Below, piece after piece: positions 22,823 to 32,345 of a stretch of DNA of 64,000 bases (the first letter of the stretch is position 1; every line of letters begins with the position of its first letter). The notes under the pieces were generated by a model. That model made no database searches, was not told the origin of the DNA, and saw only the letters and a program-made list of their open reading frames with translations. Source of the stretch: Icerya purchasi (Eukaryota > Arthropoda > Insecta > Hemiptera > Monophlebidae); contig CM077115.1 of the NCBI GenBank assembly GCA_039619475.1, positions 402,414,557 through 402,478,556 on the forward strand, written 5' to 3'. Both the position numbers and the translations under genes were made by a program.

Positions 22823-24378
22823 TTTTTTTTTTTTTTTTTTTTTTTATTTATTTTTTTATTTTTGCGTACAATCTGTCCCTGAACGGGTCAATAAGTAGCA
22901 CTAATGTTTTACGATATTATCATTAGATGCTGCCCATTAGCAGCCATTCTCTGTATATATTAATTAATAACGATGTTGTAGATCCATTTGACCATATCTT
23001 TTTAAACGTTTGAATTCTGTGGGATTTCGCTTGAGGTTGGCAGCCAGTCGATTGACATGTTTCTGGAGTCGCTGCATATATCTACCACTGTGTGTTCTGG
23101 CCGTTTCTTTTACATCAGGCATGTGGAGATCCTTATGTAAATCAGTATTACAGATATACCACGGTGCTCCAACGATGTTGCGCAATACCTTAGACTGGAA
23201 ACGCTGGATAGTTTTCAGTCTGGAGTTGCTGGCGGTTCCCCAGATTTCTATTCCATATGTCCATATAGGCTTCAAAATAACTTTATATATTAACAGTTTG
23301 TTTTTAACTGATAAGAATGAATTTGTATGCATTAGCCAGTTCATACTCCGTAGTTTGAGCTCAAGTTGTTTCCTTTTGGCTAAAATATGGTTTTTCCAAG
23401 TTAGCCTTTGATCCAGGTGCAGTCCTAAATATTTTACGGAACAGGACTCAGGAATTATTTCGTCGTTAAAGCGGATTGGTGTATTACCCTTAATTCTGTT
23501 TAGCGTAAACAAGACATGCGTAGATTTAGATTCGTTTACTCTGATTTTCCATGCTTTACACCAATTCTCTATATGCGTAATGTGAGTTTGAATATGCTCC
23601 ACAGCAACATTAGGGTCATGATGGCTTGATAATATCGCCGTATCATCCGCGAACATAGAAGTTATAGTGTTAGCATTGTCTGGGAAATCGGAAGTGTAAA
23701 TCTGGTATAGTACCGGACCGAGTACACTGCCCTGAGGCACACCGGAGTGTATACTATATATTTCAGAGTGCTCATCGTTAAAATTCACCTGAAAGTATCT
23801 GTCCGTTAGGTAAGATTTGAATAGTGTATAATATTGATGTGGTAGATTTTTCTTTAGTTTAAATTGTAGACCTATATGCCAGACTTTGTCGAACGCTTTT
23901 TCTATATCCAGGAATAGCGCATTGCAATATTTTTTTTGTTCGAAACTGCTGTTGATAACTTCAACTAATCGATGAATTTGTTCTGTCGTGCCATGTTGTT
24001 TTCTAAACCCAAATTGCCAGTCAGGTATTACCTTATTTTCTTCAAGTATTGGCTTTATTCTTCTTAAGATAAGTTTTTCAAATAGCTTAGAAGTAATGGG
24101 TAAGAGACTGATAGGTCTGTATGATGATACTTCTTCCTGCGGTTTGCCTGGTTTTTGTAACATTATTATGGAGGCGAATTTCCATTGAATGGGGTAATAG
24201 CCGGTACGAATTATTGCATTGAAAATATATGTTAATAATGTTATCGCTTTTCTCGGTAAGTTTTTCAGTTCTTTTGCAGTTATTAGGTCATATCCAGGGG
24301 ATTTTTTTGGTTGAAGATGTTTTTGTATGTAAGATTTTACTTCCATTGGTGATACCGGTTTTATAGGTGGACACATTT
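22823..24378 (-). mobile_element. 5'-truncated jockey-clade LINE insertion with target duplication
   Basis: A 12-bp direct repeat, GGGCCACTAAAG, lies at 22811-22822 and 24379-24390. Immediately inside the left copy is T23 (22823-22845), the poly(A) tail of a minus-strand element. The coding sequence runs from the right end. A target duplication plus poly(A) plus 5' truncation is the signature of target-primed reverse transcription. The reverse transcriptase frame is uninterrupted, so this is the youngest-looking LINE in the window. Confidence 0.92.
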
Positions 24379-24436
24379 GGGCCACTAAAGTGAAATTTTT
24401 TCTTTGTTCCGTTCCGGGCACCAGTGGGGTACCCAC
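22964..24436 (-). CDS. jockey-clade LINE reverse transcriptase, truncated at the N-terminus
   Basis: An uninterrupted 490-codon frame. Landmarks by residue: KKSPGYDLITAKELKNLP (about 44-61); SSYRPISLLPITSKLFEKLI (about 104-123), fingers motif; NALFLDIEKAFDKVWH (about 173-188), first catalytic Asp; SGVPQGSVLGPVLY (about 230-243); SMFADDTAIL (about 259-268), the catalytic Asp pair; VKYLGLHLDQRLTW and ILKPIWTYGIEIWG (thumb). The endonuclease and nucleic-acid-binding ORF1 are missing. The first 19-20 codons (to about 24379) are flanking DNA joined in frame at the insertion point; the first LINE-derived Met is at 24376-24374. The enzyme would copy LINE RNA at nicked chromosomal DNA, but this copy lacks its nicking domain and so is not autonomous. 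Transcription would depend on the flank. Confidence 0.93.
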   Translation of the reverse strand: MGTPLVPGTEQRKNFTLVAQMCPPIKPVSPMEVKSYIQKHLQPKKSPGYDLITAKELKNLPRKAITLLTYIFNAIIRTGYYPIQWKFASIIMLQKPGKPQEEVSSYRPISLLPITSKLFEKLILRRIKPILEENKVIPDWQFGFRKQHGTTEQIHRLVEVINSSFEQKKYCNALFLDIEKAFDKVWHIGLQFKLKKNLPHQYYTLFKSYLTDRYFQVNFNDEHSEIYSIHSGVPQGSVLGPVLYQIYTSDFPDNANTITSMFADDTAILSSHHDPNVAVEHIQTHITHIENWCKAWKIRVNESKSTHVLFTLNRIKGNTPIRFNDEIIPESCSVKYLGLHLDQRLTWKNHILAKRKQLELKLRSMNWLMHTNSFLSVKNKLLIYKVILKPIWTYGIEIWGTASNSRLKTIQRFQSKVLRNIVGAPWYICNTDLHKDLHMPDVKETARTHSGRYMQRLQKHVNRLAANLKRNPTEFKRLKRYGQMDLQHRY

Positions 24437-25037
24437 ACCGTCTTCACTTTTCTAGGTTTAGATCGGAATAAACTTGTTTTTCATTTATTCTTTTATTTGG
24501 TATTCGTAGCAAGAACGTTTTTATGAGAATAAAATATCGACTGTAAAATTAACACGTATCATAAATCAGCTCTGTATATCCGACCGTAGCAATGAGCAAC
24601 AAGTAACTAATTCAAAACATCGACTATTCACAAAATTAATCGCACCTACACCGCAAGATAAAAGCTAAAAGACTAGCGTCATTCTTATCAGATAACAACG
24701 CTACATCGTAATTTCCTTCAGTACAACTCTGCTAGCCACCACCAAGCAATACGCAACCGCGGCGGACACACGCCGTACCGCTGCCATCAATCACAACGTC
24801 ACTCACACAACCACAACTCCAACGTACGTCGAAAATCAATCAGACGTGGATGATGTCGTTAGCTGCGCGATCATCTTCAATGACGATGGTAGCGCGGTAA
24901 TTCGGTGATGTTCAAAAAATCAACGAATAAAATGACATAATCGAAGAAATAATTTCTAATTCGGGCATTGCCAAAAGATCGCGGCACAAATACCGAATCC
25001 GTATCAATACATGTATATATATACATATATGTATGTA
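24437..25037. other. Non-coding stretch, GC-richer patch
   Basis: 24720-24900 is richer in C and CpG than the surroundings. No frame or RNA gene is recognisable. The reading frame that enters the LINE from the right (ending near 24440) stays open across the reconstructed empty site for about 20 further codons, so this may be the edge of another old element. Confidence 0.4.
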
Positions 25038-25247
25038 TTAATTACAACGTAATTCTTAGGTCACCCCCTATTACAAAAAATGTCTCAATTTTATGTAACG
25101 TTTGTTATATTTTAATTTTTACCGACAGAATTACATTGTCAATTTTGATAATTTTATATATAAAATACAGAAGAGAAAGAGACAGAAATGTAATCAAGAA
25201 GGGTCAAGGGGCACAGTCCCTTGCAAGACCAAAATGGCTGAGTTTTT
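25038..25247 (+). mobile_element. Short hairpin element family, copy D
   Basis: It begins TTAATTACAACGTAATTCTT and ends with GGGGCACAGTCCCTTG and GACCAAAATGGCTGAGTTTT followed by (TA)n. It is a short copy lacking the tandem TGTCCC units. It is followed head to tail by copy E after only 13 bp of TA repeat. Confidence 0.9.
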
Positions 25248-25260
25248 ATATACATATATA

Positions 25261-25556
25261 TTAATTACAACGTAAATCCCCACATTTGAAAAAATGTCCC
25301 AATTTTATGTAACGAAATACAAAACGAATTATGAAACGAAAACTGTAATGAAAAAATGTCTTAATTTTATGTAATGAAAGTTAAATGTTAGGATAGGATT
25401 TTTGTGATTATGTTATTTATTTTGTGTTGATGGCAGTAAGAATTCCGTTGTAAATTTTGATCATTTTCTAAAAAATATAGAAGAGAAAGGGACAGAAATG
25501 TAAGCAAAAGGGGTCAAGGGGCACAGCTCTTTGCGAGGCCCAAATGGCCAAGTTTT
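25261..25556 (+). mobile_element. Short hairpin element family, copy E
   Basis: It begins TTAATTACAACGTAAATCCC, continues with TGTCCCAATTTTATGTAACG, has AAGAATTCCGTTGTAAATTT near 25438 (inverted counterpart of the start) and ends GGGGCACAGCTCTTTGCGAG, GCCCAAATGGCCAAG. It forms a direct tandem dimer with copy D. Confidence 0.9.
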
Positions 25557-26744
25557 CATATATTGAGACGGATTCGGCAGTTGTAGCATTTTTATTACGT
25601 TTTATACGCTTTCGTCCGAGGTAGAAATTATTATTTCGATTTTAAATCATTTATATTTCGGGTTTTTCTCGGGCAGTAGATATGACGGTGAATTGCGATC
25701 GAAGACGCTATTTCGACCGAGAAGCGTGCTTATCCCGAACGCAACCGTTCTGTCGGCTGTGTTGCCGGAGCGAACTGAGTTCGCGGGGTGAAGCGCGGTC
25801 GAAAAACGCCGAGATATAGCGTTTACCGTTGAAACGTATAAGTATGGAGCGTATAGCTACGAGAGTCGCGAGAGAACTTATAAAATCCCGGAAAGACACA
25901 GGGTAGTGGCCACTTTAAGATACGTATAAAATATAGAAATGTTCTAGAAAAATCGTCGACGTTCAAATTAATAAATTGTTAAGTTAGTCGGTAATTTCCT
26001 GTTTTCGATAAAAGTTTTAGTTTAAACGCAGCTGTGGTGTATTTTAATCGTCAGTCGATATTATATTAATTTACTGTTCTGTCGCGTAATTCGAGCTAGT
26101 TAATAGCACTTTTAATGATCAAGAGATCACGTCGTCGCCTGTATCAGTTTTATTCTAGTCGTCGTTATTAATTTCTTCTCGCTTATTGCTACACGTGGCG
26201 AAAATTTTGTTATAATTGATCGAAATTTTGTTTGTAATTTTTTTTGTTAGTCACGCGCTATGTTTCGAAATTGTTTTTCCCTGTGTTCTTTGTTGTAATT
26301 TATTTTTAAAATATAAAACGCGATTTATAGTTCCAGGCGTTTCTTATTGGACACGTGCTGGGCCTGTGACATCTCCACCGGGGAGACACTACCACCTTCG
26401 AACGGCGGATTTCGCGTTCCAATTTTTCTATGATCTTTTTTTTTCTTTTTTTTTATCGACAATTTTTTTTTATATATTTCTTTTTCTTCCGCAAAAGCTT
26501 AATGTTCTGCTAGGCAGAGATTTTCCGGTGGTAGCAAGCCCTCATTTGCCACTGGCGCCCGTTTTTGAATAGAATTTTTTTTATTTGTTTATTTATTTTT
26601 TGATAATTTTGTAATCCATCTTCATCTCGAAATCTCCAAGAAGGAAGAAAAATCGATTTATATCAATTGGCACCCATAGGAGGGACCGTAGAAAAAGGAG
26701 GATTTATAACAATATATATATATATATATATACATATGTATATG

Positions 26745-26778
<34 letters not shown>

Positions 26779-28350
26779 TATGTATATGTATATATATAGA
26801 TGGATATATAAGGATTTTGCGTTATCGTCCAAAAAAAAAATTGCGTTTTCATCATCACGGTATTATGTACGGAACGGCGGTATACAGGACGAGCTTGGAA
26901 TAAATTTCGGTCGGTACCCCATAAATTAGAAATGCTGCATTTGCGTATCATGTTAATTGTGAAACATTATTTTTATCGCGAACAATTATTATATTTACAT
27001 GGTTATCCGAATTGAATTATAAATTATTGCAACATTGGTTATTTTTTTTATTTTTAGTGACCTTTATCATCGTCCCCGTTTTGCATGCTAACCGCTTCCA
27101 TTTTATTTAATTTGTCCATCTTTTTTTCTTCTGTCCTCTGTTAATCGTTATCTATCTTCTATTTGCATTATCAGTCTGACGAGTCTCTACCTCCTTCACT
27201 TTTTTCCCGTTTTCATCCAGTTAATCCGGACGGAACTGCGCGGTTCTATTTTTTAATCGTTCAGCTCCATTTGAATTTTCGAATTTACACTGCAAAACAT
27301 CTTCAGTTGGAATAATTTAATTTTTAACTTTTATCGTTAAGAGAGTAATTTTAAACAAATTACTTCGATGAATGCGTTTTTCTTCCACTATTTCTAAGAG
27401 TATGCACATTTTGGGACACGATCGAATATGTTTTATTTGACGACAGGATTTTGTTATTTTGTAGCACTTTTCGTATAGCGGTCCACACGGATTTGGTCTT
27501 AATATTATTTCTGGGACTTAACATATTTCCCTTCTTCTTGCATTACTGGAGGCAAGCAATTTACAATCCGAACTAAACGGTTGAAAAATGACCCTATATC
27601 AATCACCATGGGTTTAGTGTTTTCCGCCGGTGGATCTTTTAACTCGACAGTTCTTCCCTTTCATGGTCAATCCTTTATTTCAATGTATGATATATATGCT
27701 CTATGTACGATATATCTTTATTCCTCTTGGAAACAAGCACTGTATCTTTTATAGGTCGCAATTCCCATGTTTCGGGTCGTGATAACTTCGCACTCGTAAA
27801 ATAACACACACTGAAAACGTATAATTTTCGAATTTCTTCTTTGACGCAAGATTGACCATTTAACTCTGCACCCAAATACCCGAGTGAGTCGTTTTCAAGA
27901 TATAACCATTTCTTCGGTTGCTTTAAGTGTGAAAACCATATTCCCCTAGCCATACATGTAAGATTATTATAATTTTCTCATCTGACTGGGTTATTTTTTT
28001 TATATATATATATATATATTTATATAATTTTTTTCGGTTACACTCACTTACAAATTACAACAATTTTTATACCTAGCGTAAGTTGGTTAGTTTTTACTTA
28101 TTAACGACACCGATTTTCCTTATTAGCCACGAAGTCCCACTACCATTAGGTGCAACTATTCTTTCAACGGGAGCTTATTATTGACTGCGTGCAGCTCACT
28201 TTATTGAAGGGATTAGTTTAATACATTTTCTGCTGACTTTGGGTCTCTAGTTGAACAGAACTGCTCAAATTTAAAAATGAATTGCAAATATACGTATAAA
28301 CATATAAAAACGAAGACATTAATGTAATAGTCAAACAATTTGAAAAAAAA
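25557..28350. other. Non-coding stretch, unrecognised frames only
   Basis: It contains poly-T-rich DNA around 26420-26590 and a TA/CATA microsatellite at 26710-26806. A 92-codon minus frame (27675-27953) includes WLYLENDSLGYLGAELNGQS and PETWELRPIKDTVLVSKRN and looks coding-like, but I cannot place it in any family. It could be part of a decayed element or an exon. No RNA gene is seen. Confidence 0.4.
26710..26806. repeat. TA/CATATG compound microsatellite
   Basis: Two similar (TA)n-CATATGTATATG-(TA)n blocks in tandem, giving alternating Tyr-Ile codons on both strands. It explains the open frames on both strands there. Confidence 0.93.
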
Positions 28351-28635
28351 AAATTGGTTGCCTGTAAAGTCGGTATACGGGCGAAAGTTTTACGTGACAA
28401 CGACTTTGAGTGGTAAAATAAAATTTTGTTAATATGAAATTCAGTGCGAGATTCTTTGTATAAATTAATGTTTTAAATATAATTCTTTGTATAAATAAAT
28501 GTTTTAAATTGTTACTATTATTTCATCCTTCTTCCTACTATACGAATGAATATTCACATTAAAATTATTTTACCACTCAAAGTCGTTGTCACGTAAAACT
28601 TTCGCCCGTATACCGACTTTACAGGCAACCAATTT
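28351..28635. repeat. Perfect 71-bp inverted repeat with 143-bp spacer
   Basis: 28351-28421 and 28565-28635 are exact reverse complements. The arm contains GTAAAGTCGGTATACGGGCG and TTTACGTGACAACGACTTTG. The spacer holds a tandem duplication of a unit starting ATTCTTTGTATAAAT (about 28450-28510). Partial arm motifs (CGTTGTCACGT, AAACCAATTT) recur at 28790-28825. This may be the two ends of a MITE or a transposon end duplicated in inverted orientation; no coding sequence lies between the arms. Confidence 0.95.
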
Positions 28636-28639
28636 TTGT

Positions 28640-28835
28640 TTTTTTCTCATATTTTTAAAATGTCTGTCTCTCTCCCTCTTAGGCGGGCTAACCATGCCCG
28701 AGTGGAAGGGACGCGTGCCTCTCAGTCGCTCTCATTGTGAGCGCATAACGTGAGCGGAGCGTAACGCAGTTTCTTCAAGTGTCACCCGGCAAACCAATTT
28801 ATAAGACGTTGTCACGTCAAAAACAATCTAAATCG
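28640..28835. other. GC-rich block next to the inverted repeat, possible transposon end
   Basis: It contains GGCGGGCTAACCATGCCCG, a serial GAGCG-rich segment (TGTGAGCGCATAACGTGAGC) and AACCAATTTATAAGACGTTG with GTCACGT. The last part echoes the arm of the 71-bp inverted repeat. It looks like part of a dispersed element, but I cannot assign a family. Confidence 0.4.
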
Positions 28836-29171
28836 CCGACTAGTTCGAAATAGTGTCGGTGATTTCGTTTCGTTTCAAAATTTTAATTTCAATCGTTTAA
28901 ATTTTAAACATAAGCTTCTCGTTCACATGTATGTTTTTCATTTTCAAAATTACATTACACAGAATATCGTTTGCAAATTACCGTATTTATCGTATTTGGG
29001 CGAGCGTTTTAAAAACCAGTATAAAACAAGCAAAAAATCAATTTTTTGTTTCTTGCGTTTTTCGATAGCTTATACTTTTAAAAATAACTTACTAAAATTT
29101 TAAGTATATATCTCAAATAGCTTTTTCGTTACAGCTTTTTAAAGAGTAGCTCAGAAACCCAGAGGTATATA

Positions 29172-29789
29172 CGTGAGAGTCGTTCAAAAAGTAAAATTCC
29201 CTATTTTTTATTAAAGCTAGAAAAAAACGAACACCGGCATTGCATTCAGAATACTTTTATTTAATTTTTCACATATTCAACGTTTAAGTTTAAGCATTTG
29301 TCGAGTCGAGAAATTAACAAATATACCAACCAGGTAAGAACGAAATTTTTCAACTCCTCGTTGGTCTCGAATTTTTTTGCACGGTACCTCGTGAAACACT
29401 CCGAAACTGGTCAAGAAGATTGAAAATGGTTTGGCGGTGATCGGATCGCAGAGTTTCTTCGATTTTTCGCATCAGTTCGTCTGATTTACGAACATGTTTA
29501 ACACTCATCATAATGAACTTCCACTATTTTTCGATGAATTTCAATTGGTGCAATTTTTTTATGGTTTAAAAAACAAATAAATGAGCGCACCTCATAGTTG
29601 ACGGCAACTTTCAGAATTTCCACTCATGATTACTTCACGTAACTCAAAAACGAAAAAACATACAGTATTGCGATTTATATTAGTTTAAACTTGAATATTG
29701 TAGCTATAAAGTAAGATCATGCCCACTCCCACAAGCTTATTCTAACTGGTTTTACAGGGGTGGGAAACTTACTTTTTCAACGTCTCTCG
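29172..29789 (-). mobile_element. Internally deleted mariner-family transposon
   Basis: TA dinucleotides at 29170-29171 and 29790-29791 flank roughly 28-bp imperfect terminal inverted repeats: left CGTGAGAGTCGTTCAAAAAG, right complement CGAGAGACGTTGAAAAAGTA, both continuing to TTCCC. The minus strand encodes the N-terminal DNA-binding part of a mariner transposase (KSDELMRKIEETLRSDHRQT then SVSRGTV) joined directly to the C-terminus (TNEELKNFVLTWL, then RLDKCLNLNVEYVKN). The catalytic DDD core is missing. At 618 bp against a usual 1.3 kb it is a non-autonomous deletion derivative, with further stops near its start. Confidence 0.88.
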
Positions 29790-29929
29790 TATGAATAGGT
29801 TTGTTAGCGTAATAAACGTAACATACTATGTTAGGGACAGTGCATTTGTTATTCGTGTCTGATATTTGTGATTGTCGTTCGATTCGTGTGTGGAATCTAC
29901 ATACTGTCAGAGTTGTGAATTTCGGAGGG

Positions 29930-30914
29930 GAAAAAAATAGTGATTCTGAAAATGATGAAGAATGGCTCTCACAGCATAATGATTGTGATGTAAATCACGC
30001 TGGATCGGCTTCAAACATGGAAGTCGATAGTATAATAGAAATGTTCGGTCGCTTGATTGATAATTATGAAGTAAAATACACGAGGTATATTGGCGATGGT
30101 GATAGTGCTACATATAAAGGATTATTGGATCCTGTAGAAAAGTTAGAGTGCTATTTACCCGTAAAAATAAGAATGGGATCATGATATTGTAATGTGAAGA
30201 CAAAAAATAAAAGCTTAGGAAGAAGGAGTAAAGATACACCGAAATTAACGGACAATTTAATTAATAAATTCCAAAAATATTACGCCTAGTGATCATGTGA
30301 CATCAAGATAACGCGGATGAAGTGTATAAAGTAATCTGGGCTAACATTTTATCATTTGATTTCGACTAATGATAGTCCAAACCATGTAAACTGTCCAGAA
30401 AGCGCTAAGATCTGGGGCGCTTATTGCCGGACAGAGACTGAAGGATTACACTTGACTAAGTTCAAGCACAATTATCAGCCATTTGATCTAAAAGTTAAAG
30501 AAACTCTGGAGCCAATATTCGAGGACTTGACTAGACACGAGTGTCTCGACAGATGCAAGGGAAATAATACATAAAATAATAACGAAAGTTATAATGGTTT
30601 GCTGTGGCATTTTGTTCCAAAACATCTCCATGGCTTCAAAACCATCGAATTATCTAATTACCTTGCTGTCTCCATTTTCAATGATGGTTTTTCATCGGTT
30701 TTGAAAATTTTGAGTGCAATGGGAGCAATAATTAGCCCTGCTGCACGGGACTATGCCGCTGAACGAGACCAAACGAGGCTACGCGTAGCTGATCATCGTC
30801 ATTTGGCTGCCTCGAAAGACGGTCGTTCAGCTTGCAGGAGAGCTTCAACAGCCCAGCAGGCACAGCTCGAAGAAGAGGAAGGTGTATTATACGTCTCTGG
30901 AATAGCAGATTAGC
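29930..30914 (+). pseudogene. Mutator-like transposase pseudogene (C-terminal half)
   Basis: Plus-strand segments in order: CDVNHAGSASNMEVDSIIEM and YTRYIGDGDSATYKGLLD (to about 30130); KLTDNLINKFQKYYA (about 30245-30290); STNDSPNHVNCPESAKIWGA (about 30360-30420); LEPIFEDLTRHECLDRC (about 30510-30560); NNNESYNGLLWHFVPKHLHG (about 30580-30635); FNDGFSSVLKILSAMGAI; and a C-terminal GVLYVSGIAD ending at TAG 30912-30914. These match the order of the Mutator-like transposase domain (Pfam family PF20700) of many arthropod proteins, including GDGDS, HxNCP and NNESxN. Stops and frameshifts near 30181, 30290 and 30575 kill it, and the N-terminal half is absent. Its inverted repeats were not identified; the mariner at 29172-29789 lies just upstream. 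Confidence 0.82.
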
Positions 30915-31907
30915 TCTAGGTATATGTGTAACAATGAAATAACTACTTCCATCTTTAAACACGTTTTTCTCAAAACTACATTTTACAAATTTGTTGCAGT
31001 TCTAACTCCATAATAAATCATCCGATCGACGTGATTCTTATTTTATCGTATTTAGTACTTGTTTCTCTAGACAATGACCCTCCAGTTTTTTGATTTCATG
31101 AAAATTGTAATTTTGGCATGCCAAAAATCATTAAATTTTTGAGAAAAATTTAGAAACTTTTTTCTAAACTCCGCCATTTTTTAAATTTATTTTTTTTTCC
31201 TACCTTGGGCCATTGTAATCTTCAAGTTTAATGTGTTCTTTTTTGTTTTGTTTTTTTTTTTTTTCGATTTTAGGCACCGTGAAGGGCGCAATCACTGCAG
31301 CAGGGGGGCAACTTCTTTTTTTTTTGGAAGCTGGGGGAATAGCCACTAACTACCGAAAAATTGAAGATTTTTATTCTAAAAGAATTGCAATGTTAACACT
31401 TTAAATATGTATAAATACAGCCTTTAAAAAAATTCGCGAAAATTACCTTAGTCGGTCGCACTGCTGGTGCCCCTTAAATTTCATGTATAAGATACGGTTC
31501 GACAACTTTATTCTTAGCGAAAAAAGTTATTTAAAAATAGAAAAAGTTCCTGGTAAATATAATTTTTCTGATGTAGCAGATTTTTCAACGTATTTGTACG
31601 TCGAATTTCAAATATACGTAATATAAAGTGTACACATCTAAAACGCCAAAATATATTTCGAGATTAAGTAATTAGTCGTATTAAAGAATAGAATAGTGTG
31701 TACTTTCATTACGTATATTTCGATAATGACGACAATGTTCAACAGCTGTTTATAGAGAACTATAAATTATACTTTAAACGGACTTAATTTCTTTCTTCAG
31801 TATTTTGAAAATAGTTGCGACTAAATATTTGGAACAACCACGGCTATAAATATCAATAAAATGTAGAAAGCGAAGCTTTAGAAACTAATTTACAAAATCA
31901 TTATACG

Positions 31908-31946
<39 letters not shown>
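31908..31946. repeat. (TAA)n microsatellite
   Basis: About 13 uninterrupted TAA units. Confidence 0.96.
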
Positions 31947-32094
31947 GTCATTGTTAAGTAAATTTTAATTATTTAAAATCACTTGAAAAATTTTGACCTA
32001 TTTTATTTTAATCGCTTCCTGATGATGAAGTGGTTTTGAAGTTAATTTAAAAATGTTACTATAGCGACAGTAGATGATGTATCTTCATCCGAGG

Positions 32095-32345
32095 ACAAAG
32101 GATGTCACCGGCGCTAATTAGGCCTAGTAAGAGCGTGATGACACTAGCGAATTCCGTCCCATGGTCCGCCTCCGCATGCCGGTACCAGCCGCGGGCGCAG
32201 TAAACGCACACCGTCCGTTCCCACGCGCGATCGGCCGTTACCGCGTTTTTTAAAAATTCGGGGGCCTAAGATCGTACCAAGGATTCAAAAAATTCCATCA
32301 CGCAGCCTCACGCATTCATGTACCCGCGCACGCGTCGTTCGTTCG
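32095..32345. other. CpG-rich island, possible promoter or conserved regulatory block
   Basis: Sharply GC- and CpG-richer than its AT-rich surroundings, with CGCG motifs (CCACGCGCGATCGGCCG, CCCGCGCACGCGTCGTTCG) and a CTAATTAG homeodomain-type site at about 32115. A 30-codon ATG frame starts at 32160 but lacks any recognisable domain. An unmethylated promoter-like island or an untranslated exon is possible; there is no direct proof. Confidence 0.3.

Noticed and set aside
26300..26575. TGGCGCCC at 26553-26560 after a possible CA end, resembling a retroviral-type primer-binding site next to an LTR
   Set aside because: Only 8 bp match a tRNA 3' end, no second LTR copy or gag/pol is visible, and the putative LTR start cannot be defined.
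28690..28720. CCCGAGTGGAAGG as the A box of a tRNA-Ser/Leu gene
   Set aside because: No B box at the right distance and no cloverleaf; part of the GC-rich block next to the 71-bp inverted repeat.
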